This document shows positions 27,401-36,060 of a DNA stretch of 64,000 nucleotides, in pieces. The notes under the pieces are model-generated. The model worked only from the letters and a program-made list of their open reading frames with translations, was not told where the DNA came from and ran no database searches. Every line of letters begins with the position of its first letter. The first letter of the stretch is position 1. The translations under genes and the position numbers were made by a program. The DNA is taken from NCBI GenBank assembly GCA_014706295.1, contig JACSVZ010000006.1, positions 24,548,629 to 24,612,628 of the forward strand, read 5' to 3'. This DNA is from Lycocorax pyrrhopterus obiensis. Its lineage: Eukaryota; Chordata; Aves; Passeriformes; Paradisaeidae.

Positions 27401-30400
27401 CTCTGATCCACGGGAATGTCACGAGGTACATTTTGTATAGTCATTTCAAACAACACACTCTACACTTCTCCAGCAAAGTGCAAACAATCTTTGCTTCTTA
27501 ATACATATCTAGATACTCTTTCAAAAATTTTGCTGCAGTTTAATGCTATTGATTTGTGGTTCTTTCCTGAGGTGAAGCTGGTAGTGCTCCAAACTTAGTG
27601 AAATGGAACACCTAGGACAGATTGTCTACTTGTGTAAGCTATAGAAAATTGAAGTACGTATATGTATGATGAACTCTGACAGCAAGATTTACCCATATAT
27701 TAAAGAAATTACATCAGCATTATAGATGAGGTTAGAGTTTCCTTCTATTCCTTTCTTCTCTTTTTTTTTCCTTCCTGATACAGCTATAAAGGTCTCACTT
27801 GGCATAATGTGATCACTACTTTAACTTCATTTTTTCATTTAAGAAGTATTAAAGGCTTTGGCTCATATGACCTAATATCAGTGATTTAAAAGGTAAATAA
27901 TGAGACCAAGTTTATTATCTAGACTTCTTCTACTTTGTCATGGACGAAAGATGTGATGAGTTGCCCCTGCAGATACCTTCTTTCATGGAGTGTGAATTTG
28001 CAGGTGTCAGTCTCAGAGTAGATATTTGTCTTTCAGTTTGCCATGTACAGCATCTGTCCTCTCGTCTTCATCTAGTACTGGTATCTTAGTTCTATGTCAA
28101 GCAGAAGCATCAGAAGCCAACAGCTAGCAGAAGCATCATCTTCTTTGTTCCTTTCAACTTAGTGATATATTGAACATGATAAAATCTGCGGATTTTATTG
28201 GCAGCCATATTGTTTATCACAACATCAGGGTAATGGCTTGGTCCAGTTCCTTGTGAAATGAAACAAAGTCACATAAGAGGCAATAGTTTATTTACAAGTG
28301 TTTGCTCTTTTTTTTTACAGAATGCTTCTCTATTCAGGGGAGATCTCTTTATTTCCTATGAGCTTTGACTTTGTGGCTTCTGGACCCCCTGGCCTTGAAT
28401 TAATCAGTGGCAGAACATTAGAACCAAACTAAGCAGAAATAAAATCTAAAAATAGCCAAATGATTCAGGAAGAGTAATAATTATGGACAAGAAATATCTC
28501 ATTACTGCAAAACCCCACCACATTAGTTTTAAATAGAAACTGCTCACTAAATGAAATAAGCCTTTGAATGAAAAGCAGGGTGTGTACGGAAGCTAAAAAT
28601 GATAAACAGAAATATAACAGCTGGCAGGGTGCAGCGTCAAACAGCACAAATTGAGTTAGTTTAAGCGTTTAAGACAGTTTTGGTCTACAGGAGGGACAGA
28701 CATGCTTAGTCAAGTTTTATCCTTTGTGCTGTTGTTGAGAACATGCACCCAGGCAGATGGTACAAATATGTGCATCTCAGGTTTTTGAACTCTCAAATGT
28801 CTTATGTCATGAATACAACCTGCTTAGAGTCTGTAATCTGTTTACTACTGGGTATGTGCACTGAGCCCCAAAGTCACATATTCGCTCACAGGAGGTCCAC
28901 AGCTGGAACATCAGGATGGAATCTTATGCATGTAAATGGTTCTGCCAAGGGGCACACTCCGCTTTGCTTAATTATTTTTTTGCAAAGAAAATTTTGATAC
29001 AGTCTCTTATTTGTCATAACCAGACATAAAAATATTTCCCAGTGAATAATGGAATTGCCATGAAACTAAACAATGAGCTAATTTCCTACTAACAAAGAAC
29101 AAGATGAGGACAGGATTTGGAGTGTTTTTAAAATGTGGTACTGATTAATTCTGCATTTATTCAATGCTACAATAACTTTTTAAGTCACTCAGGTAGCATC
29201 AAATTCTTTGCACTCCAGACAATACAAGCTTCCTCATTGCCTGCCACAGCAGTAAAATGGTTTCTGTTAAAGGATACATAGTGCAATTGGAGAAGAAAAA
29301 AAATATTATAAAATTTTTGAGCAAAATATTTTTGTATAGAAGCTCAGATTTTTTAATGTGTGACAATTAATAGAAAAACAGTTGGGTTGTAATATTTAAA
29401 TAAAAATTAATTAAAAAATTTAATTACTGAAGGTTTCCAAGCCACTCACATAATCATGGAAACACTATGATACAGTTAACTTTGGCATAGATAGCAGACT
29501 AAGTAATTTCTCCAGGTATCTTGCAGTCCTGTTTGGATAATTCTGTAAAAGACACTTTGAAATATTCATTCTGCTACAGAATGTTCTTTGTTCGGAGTCA
29601 CATTTTAGTAATAATGAACTATATTTCTTGTCAAAACTCCTGTGGGCAAGTGGCTATGACACAATCAATGTGATTCAGCATCCTCCTCCTCAAATGAATT
29701 TCACAAAGATTCTTATAACTGCATTCAATATTAGTACAGACTTTGATACAAGATGTTTCTCTTCTTTGGAAGATAAGTAACAATGTATTTTAACTCTTGT
29801 AACTTATTATTTTTACCTATTTTTTCTTTATTAATTATAGTAGTTAATAATACAGTGAATCATCTTATTTAGAAAAGTGTGGCAAGCACTAGTGCTATGA
29901 AATGCCACTAATCATTGTGTTTCCATTTTGTGGATCCGAAATAAGTAATTTTAGACTTCAGCCTTGAAAATAGTGATTTTATTTGGGCTGAAGGGCAATA
30001 TTTTCATGACTCTTGTTTGAAACAAAGTCACAATAACCCCCACATAATTATTGAAAGATTTGAGCCTGTGTTTCTGAAATCTTGACCAGAAAGTCTCCGA
30101 CGATTGAAGCTCTGCAGCTGCTCATGACTGCAGGCATTACCATTCTGGGTTGGCTGAGCATCTAGGGACTCATTTCATGCCTACACCTGTTGAGGGGTCA
30201 CAGGCTTCAGGAATCAATTCAATATTCATGAGTCTAGAGAAAAAAATGAAGCTGTAGAGAGTGTCTAGGGAATGTTTGTCGGGAAAGTGAGAAGGGGATT
30301 GAGTTCTTGATGCTGCATTTTTCTTTAAATGGAGAAAACACAGAAATAGCACTGTAAGTAGGAATCATCATGCAAACTCAGAACCAGCTTGGGGGTTTAA

Positions 30401-31080
30401 GGTGCTACTACATGATATCGAGTAGACATAGGCAGAAACCTCAAGTGTGGGTTGGTTATTTTTACATCTAGAGCCGGGTGCTGAACACTGTGGCAACCAT
30501 TACTTGTGATTTGCTAGGATAGAGCAATGTGATTGCCCATGGATGAATCCACGTTACCCTACTTCTCCCTGTTGATCCTTGATGCCTCAATTAATTACCT
30601 TTCTCCTACTCCTTGTTCAGATTCCTTTGCCCAGCCCCTGACAAAACAGAGCATACGCTGTGATTGCTGTGTGGTACTAGCCTAGCTATGGCTCAGTTTT
30701 ATTTAATAACATTGTGTTACTCTGTGCAACAAATTCTGACTAATTGCTTCTCCACCACTCCGCCAGTCTGTGAAAAGGTCAGCATAGAATACCATCAAGT
30801 CAGAGCACCCTGCCGAGTCTCCATAAAGTTGTATAAAAATAGCAGACTTTGGTGAATGAGGTCTGACTGGCAGGGAATTAAGTGTGTTGATGAAAGAAAT
30901 GTGCTCATCATTGATTCAGGTGCTGAAGTTTTTGATTTTCCCCCCAGGTGCAATGAACAAAAAGAGTTTTGACTTTGTAGATCTTGTGGAAAAACTCTTC
31001 CTCTTTGCCTTTTTTAGCAAATCAAACTGCTTTCATATAAACTTGTGTAATTGCTGTTAATTAGTTTATTACAGAAACTT
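12468..31080. other. Long non-coding stretch upstream of GRXCR1
   Basis: This is 18.6 kb of mostly AT-rich unique sequence. Short simple repeats occur at 13848-13860 (CTGA), 21585-21645 (ATA/ACA-rich), 22738-22747 and 24182-24193 (AT). Small hairpins are at 20099-20123 (10-bp arms, 5-nt loop) and 28179-28198 (8-bp arms, TGCG loop). A 13-bp direct repeat occurs at 28100 and 28126. The longest open frame, on the - strand at 25715-26164 (149 codons), resembles nothing I know. No gene is supported. Confidence 0.6.
20099..20123. repeat. Short perfect inverted repeat
   Basis: Ten-bp arms (ATTTGTGAGG and complement) flank the loop ATAAA. Function is unknown. Confidence 0.85.
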
Positions 31081-31350
31081 CCCTTCCCTTCCCTTCCCTT
31101 CCCTTCCCTTCCCTTCCCTTCCCTTCCCTTCCCTTCCCTTCCCTTCCCTTCCCTTCCCTTCCCTTCCCTTCCCTTCCCTTCCCTTCCCTTCCCTTCCCTT
31201 CCCTTCCCTTCCCTTCCCTTCCCTTCCCTTCCCTTCCCTTCCCTTCCCTTCCCTTCCCTTCCCTTCCCTTCCCTTCCCTTCCCTTCCCTTCCCTTCCCTT
31301 CCCTTCCCTTCCCTTCCCTTCCCTTCCCTTCCCTTCCCTTCCCTTCCCTT
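31081..31350. repeat. (CCCTT)54 microsatellite upstream of GRXCR1
   Basis: There are fifty-four perfect, uninterrupted copies of CCCTT (GGGAA-type unit on the - strand), 270 bp in all, flanked by AAACTT on the left and CCATG on the right. The + strand is purely pyrimidine. The - strand has regularly spaced GGG runs able to form G-quadruplexes, and the duplex could form a triplex. It ends 281 bp before the ATG at 31632. Long repetitive Pro-Leu-Ser or Gly-Arg-Glu-type reading frames across it are repeat artefacts. The length in the assembly may not equal the true allele length. Confidence 0.98.
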
Positions 31351-31392
31351 CCATGTGTGAGTTTGAATTTTTATTTTAATCAATGAATATAA

Positions 31393-31420
31393 TTTCTCCC
31401 TTTCTTGCTTTCTTCCTTAG
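31393..31420 (+). promoter_or_regulatory. Candidate 3' splice site before GRXCR1 exon 1
   Basis: An almost pure pyrimidine run of about 25 nt ends in TTAG, immediately followed by TGCTAAAAAG. By composition it is at least as good an acceptor as the verified one before exon 2. It would create an exon of about 658 nt (31421-32078) with a 5' UTR and would imply an upstream non-coding exon. No partner donor can be assigned. The pyrimidine richness may also simply reflect local bias near the CCCTT tract. Confidence 0.35.
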
Positions 31421-31452
31421 TGCTAAAAAGTACACAGTGTCTTTTTAATATT

Positions 31453-31463
31453 TAATTAATGAG
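31453..31463 (+). promoter_or_regulatory. POU4F-like binding site
   Basis: The sequence TAATTAATGAG matches the 3' eleven bases of the known POU4F (Brn-3) consensus TGCATAATTAATGAG. The TGCA half is not preserved here (the bases before it read TATT). It lies 169 bp before the ATG at 31632 and 208 bp before the ATG at 31671. POU4F3 is a hair-cell transcription factor, so the site would fit GRXCR1 expression. That link is an inference. Confidence 0.35.
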
Positions 31464-31670
31464 ATCACTTTACAGGTTTTAGTTTAAAGGTAACCATAGC
31501 ACAAATGCATCCATTATTAACTGCAGAGCTGCACTGGCTTCTTGGGAACCCTCTTCAGTTTAATATGAGAACCCCTGTCAACAGAAAACAGCGCTGATAT
31601 TGTTGTTAAGTGTGACAGACTGGCAAATGCAATGGGCACCACGCTGGAACAATGCAAAGTGCTCATATCA

Positions 31671-32078
31671 ATGGAAGAGGCAGCGTTTAAAAGCGAGGTG
31701 AAGGCGGACAGCGAGAGGCTGTCGAGGAAGGTTCGGTTCCGCGTGGCGTCCTCGCACAGCGGGCGGGTGCTGAAGGAGGTGTACGCCGATGGGGAGGCTG
31801 CCGACTCTCTGGACTCCGAGTATGCCAGCAGCTCAGAGACCGACCAAACCAGCCGGCTGAGCGAAGTGGACGGGCAGCAGAATGGACACGTAGGGTCGGA
31901 GTGTGACGAAAATGAGAACGAGCAGGATGACTTGCTCATTTTAGTCAGAGCCACTAAAGAGAAGGGATTTGGTACAAAGAGAGTCAACATCCTCAGCAAA
32001 AATGGCACAGTCAGGGGAGTCAAGCATAAAGTCAGCGCTGGTCAAACCCTTTTTGACAATTTGGCAAAAGTATTTCAG
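31671..32078 (+). CDS. GRXCR1: GRXCR1, first coding exon (partial gene)
   Basis: This exon encodes the N-terminal 136 residues of GRXCR1, a glutaredoxin-like, cysteine-rich protein of hair-cell stereocilia that is needed for normal bundle architecture; human GRXCR1 loss causes recessive deafness DFNB25. Seen in the sequence: a basic RKVRFR segment near the start, then [10 protein letters not shown], an acidic stretch ([11 protein letters not shown]) and [19 protein letters not shown] leading into SAGQ. These match the GRXCR1 family by recognition. The exon ends in phase 0 at a Gln codon with a CAG|GTAGGT donor. I chose the ATG at 31671 because it gives an N-terminus only about five residues longer than the human protein as I recall it. 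An in-frame ATG at 31632 would add 13 residues and has the better Kozak context (G at -3, G at +4, versus T at -3 for 31671). The next in-frame upstream stop is TGA at 31566-31568. The coding DNA is clearly more CpG-rich than its surroundings. Confidence 0.93.
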
Positions 32079-35000
32079 GTAGGTGATGCAGATCTGCTGG
32101 CTGTAAGCCCTTTCTCTGTCCCTTTCAACTCCACACATTATTCTTCCCTTTGTTCAAACTGCTCTCATTTAGGGTATCTCAATATTCTGTCTCTTTCCCA
32201 TTGCTGTCCACTTGCTGTTGTTGCACAAGAGAGGCACATTGGTGCTTCTAGTACAGAACAGCTCCACACTCCATATTGACTGTGAACTTTGTTCTTCAAA
32301 ATTGAGCTAATGTTTGCTGAGTAGAAATATGTGTGTTGTGCTTCCCATGCATGGATTAGGAAAGAAATGTAACAGAGGATTTAACTGGGGCTTTTCTGGA
32401 GATCCGTATAGGTCTCCTGTACAGGGATGTGTCATGTTTCCATTCCTGTTGTATTAAGTCTAACGAGTTTACGATGTTATCTACCGTCCCCTACATGTAA
32501 ATATGTATACTTGCAAATTCCATTCTGTTTAATCTGCAAAGTAGATCAAATTGGGTGCAGGGTGGCAGCAATGATGGTTTTCCCACATGAAAATTTCAGG
32601 TGAATGAAATCTTAGTCAGAGGTCTCTTTTGTTATTGTCTGTTTTCTATCTATTTTGTAGAAGGATCAGAATATCTATATTTGAAACAGTATATGCCACA
32701 CTAATGCCTTAGGCAGAGAAACACAGGCCTTCAGAAAAATCAAGATAAAAGTTCTAAAATATTTATCTCATATGTATAATTTATCTATATATGCTATTCA
32801 AGCCTTTCAATCATTAATATTCACACAGATAGCAACAACTGTGCAACCAGACTCTTTCTGAAGGTTCTTAGAATCCAGAATTATGCTTTTCAATTAAATT
32901 ATTCTGTGTTGGTTTCAGGGCATTATTTTAAAACTTGTATGCAGTTTTAAATCATGGGGAATTTGATATTAATAACAACTGTATTTGAATTTTGAAATTA
33001 CTTTGAAATGAGGTAATTTCATATTACATTAATAAATAGCAATAGGTTAACATTCTCTTGCTTCTGGATATGAATTTATCCTCTATGTAGTACCTAAATT
33101 AACAGTCTTTTTGTCAATATGAATGTTCCTGTAGAAGTTGAAGTTTCAGAGAAGACTTGCCTGTTCATTTTTGTTCTTTACATCACATCATATAGCACTC
33201 AAGTAGTTTGCTTTCTTCCAAGATGCTCAAAGAAGAGTTTGTCCTTAATTCCTTACTCTGGTAAAATTTGTTAAAAACTCACTTTTTCTAAGTAGATTTG
33301 AATTAGTAAGTATTAAGTGAGGCATGTTTGGGTTCTTATCTAACTTCAGTTCCACTGGTTTGTGCTATTTCACTACGCAGACTACACCATTTCACCCCAC
33401 TAATCTCATTCCCTTCTAAAAGCTGTCTTCTCCTACATCAGTAACACCAAGCTAAGAAATTTGAATCAGCTAAATAAACAGACTCACTTGAAGACTTATG
33501 CACCTTAATTAGTGTTCTTGCCACATTGCTTTTTCTATCCCCAGTTTTAGGTTGGAAGTTCTTCAGGAAAGGCCCATGGGCTGAAATCAATGTACTTCGA
33601 TTGCAAAGCTTCTTGTATTCCTATCAGAGTTAATGCTAGGACCAGAGCTATTTCCATGAGGTGTTTTGCCAGAAGAAAGTATTTTCTTAAAAGGAGGCAT
33701 ATCCATCTTATAACTTCAGAAAATTACATGTATCCAAGTCTACCACAGAACTCCTCAATTAAAACCTGTAAAAGAATGACCGGTGTAAAAGGTGGTAAGG
33801 ATTTTTTTATTGACAATATTTTACTGTGGAAGAAAGGGGAAAAATTAAATTATCAGATGAAAACAAACCAAACAGTTTTCCACACAGCATGTAATTACAA
33901 TGAAGAACTCTCTGCTACAGGCATTGTAAAGTCCAAAAGAAAAGGCAGATTTTCAAAGTGGATGAGGAAAATATATGTGGAACTGAGAAGCTTCTTCCTA
34001 GGTAGGTCTAGATGAGTGATTTCCAGAAATAATTGTATATTCTTACATTAAGCACCTACTGGATCAAAGACATATACTTAATAATAGAGAATATAATGAT
34101 TTGAGGTTTCTACTCAACTTCTCATTTCCCCAGAGAAAAAGTTCTAAGTCTAGTGAAAAAGAATGATGGTTTGCATGTCTTTTATGTCATACTGTGAGCC
34201 AATTGTGTATGCCACATGGTGAGCACAGAGGAGAGCAACGCAAAAAGGTTGGCTTTGAGATGGATTTGAAACTGCTCGATCCTAATGAGAAATATGATTG
34301 AAATCCGTCCAATTACAAATGAAATAATGGCCTTTAGAATGAGATTAGAGAATGATTTCTAGTTTTCTGTAAGCATGTTCCAGACAATTAATTGAACTGT
34401 AATACCAGTTAGAGAACAACAAGAGTTCTTCTTTCAAAGATTTAGTAAGATAGAAAGATGTCTTTATTAGCAGGTAGAACACAAAATCTCTTTATCTGGG
34501 CATTTTCTAAGTTACCCCCTTGATTATGTGAGGTCATCTCCAGTTACATGTTTCTCTTAGATAAGCAGCAGCAAATGTATAACAATAGTTAAGAGTGCCC
34601 CTCCCTGAGGAGAGTCTGTCTCTGCCCTTTTGATAATTCAGCAGCAGGAACTTGTATGAGATGAATTCATTATATATTTCTCAGAGTTAGGGTCAAAGTC
34701 AGTATTTTTAATCTCAGAGTATGCATATGAGCTCTTGACAGTCCTGTATTCTAAGCACTGATAAATTCTTGTATGCAAATGCCTCTTATTTAGTAATTAC
34801 TATATCACTTCCTCACTAAAATGTGTATGTAAGCCAAATACTGTGTGTGAGTGTCCTGTGACCCTGAAACTAGAGGGTGTTTTTTACTGCAATATCAGCA
34901 TTCTGATTCTTCAGACTATACCTGCAAACTCCTCTAATATACTATTTCTCTGAATCCCTAGAGGCTCCCTGTGATAGACGAGAGATCCTTTAAAGCAAAT

Positions 35001-35399
35001 CACTTTGCTCAGATATTCTAGGGATAAGCAGGATTCATTAAATGGGCTTCATTATGTTGTGCAGTCAAGACCTTGTCAGACAGATTTTGTCTGTTCAAAT
35101 ACCTGTGCTAAAAGCACTAGTGTATTTTAATGTTCTATGGAAATATTTGGATTTTCGAATATTTTTTTACACATTTTCTTACTAGAGCCTTTCTACAGAA
35201 TTGGTTCAGATGCTTCCCGCAGCAAACTTATCTGAAAAAAATCACACCTTCTGGAGCTTTTTTCAATATTAAGAGAGTGATGTAATGCAGGAAGTATTTC
35301 TAGAAGAAAAGGTGGTTTTGGTTGTTGTTGCTATATGATACGAGCCTGGTCTGAGAATGTATATCTAGTTGGTGTTTTCCCTGCTACATCTTCCCACAG
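32079..35399. other. Intron 1, 5' portion, nothing recognised
   Basis: AT-rich intronic sequence. The reading frame of exon 1 continues open for 67 codons past the donor, to 32279, but that part does not resemble GRXCR1. A 141-codon open frame at 33590-34015 is Lys/Arg-rich and matches no family I recognise. Confidence 0.6.
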
Positions 35400-36060
35400 T
35401 CATGCACTGAGTGCTCCCCTCACCCTCTCAGTCCGTGACCTCTCATTTCCACTGTTCCCTGAGAAGCTGAGTCCTTCACATTGCTCTGTCTGAGGACTGT
35501 GTGTGTCCGCAGAGGAGAGCTGCTCCAACGCTGTGACAGTGAAAGGTCTCCCACAGGTCATCCCTGCACAGCTGGTGGAGCTGCTGCCAGGTGAGTGGGA
35601 GCAGCTGTGGCAGCTGGGGCTAACGCAGCCATGGGGATGGAATGTGGGACAGAGCAGGACACATCCAGGGCTTGTCTCAGCTTCATGGAGGAACATTCCG
35701 GGGGAAAAAAGGTGGGGAAGAGACCAGCTGTATTGATGCTTCAGGACAGCATGGTTTCCATGGCAACCCCTCCAGCCTTTTCCTCCTTGGGGTGGATGCC
35801 ACAGGGAGACTGTTGACATAGCAACCACATCCTGGCGGGGTGAGGGAGTGGTGGGTGGGGTGGCGATGGGTGTTGACATAACAACCACTCTGGGTGGGAA
35901 AGATGGGAGGGAGGTCACCGCTGGTCAGCGGTGGAGGGCAGGGACAGTCACATATGTCACCCAGCCTCCACTAGCACCTAACCTGGGCCTGGGGGTAGCC
36001 TCCCACAGTGCTGGGAATACAGGCGTCAGACAGCTGGGAACATTTTATTTGTGAGAAACA
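35400..36060. other. GC-rich block in intron 1
   Basis: About 660 bp markedly richer in G+C than the rest of the intron. It contains the three X-box-like motifs listed separately, a 7-bp-arm inverted repeat (35917-35932), and an exon-like segment 35512-35590 bounded by CCGCAG and CAG|GTGAGT. Overlapping open frames on both strands (up to 172 codons on the -) have no recognisable domain and probably reflect low stop-codon density in GC-rich DNA. Confidence 0.5.
35754..35885 (+). promoter_or_regulatory. Three RFX X-box-like motifs at ~60-bp spacing
   Basis: GTTTCCATGGCAAC at 35754-35767 fits the X-box consensus RYYNYYATRRNRAC at every position. GTTGACATAGCAAC at 35812-35825 and GTTGACATAACAAC at 35872-35885 each depart from it at one position. 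Offsets are 58 and 60 bp. The second and third also share sequence after the motif (CAACCAC then TCxxGG), so this looks like a decayed tandem duplication. RFX factors bind such sites and are needed in hair cells; use here is inferred. Confidence 0.45.

Larger units (their letters stand above)
31351..31670 (+). promoter_or_regulatory. GRXCR1: Proximal 5' region / 5' UTR of GRXCR1
   Basis: This is the stretch between the CCCTT tract and the preferred start codon. It is AT-rich until about 31580. It contains TAATTAATGAG at 31453-31463, an exact match to the core of the POU4F-family consensus, and an ATGCAT followed by ATTATTAA at 31506-31520. A long pyrimidine run ending in TTAG at 31417-31420 looks like a 3' splice site. 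If that site is used, 31421 onward is 5' UTR, and the promoter lies further upstream behind a non-coding exon. If it is not used, the promoter is probably here. No convincing TATA box at a fitting distance was found. The transcription start cannot be read from sequence alone. Confidence 0.45.

Noticed and set aside
31081..31350. A parallel with the human RFC1 AAGGG-type expansion
   Set aside because: The motif is similar, but gene, position and species differ. Nothing in the sequence supports a shared mechanism.
31051..31386. Long open frames encoding Pro-Leu-Ser or Gly-Arg-Glu-type repeats over the CCCTT tract, both strands
   Set aside because: A stop-free pentamer gives open frames in all phases. 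They have no unique domain and follow the array exactly.
32079..32279. Continuation of the exon 1 reading frame past the donor
   Set aside because: The frame stays open by chance. Similarity to GRXCR1 stops exactly at CAG|GTAGGT and resumes at 61785.
33590..34015. A 141-codon basic open frame in intron 1
   Set aside because: No recognisable domain, AT-rich codons, and no splice or promoter context. A frame of this length can occur by chance in 64 kb.
35400..35918. A 172-codon frame on the - strand in the GC-rich block
   Set aside because: Low stop density in GC-rich DNA explains it. Composition is Ser/Pro/His-rich with no domain.
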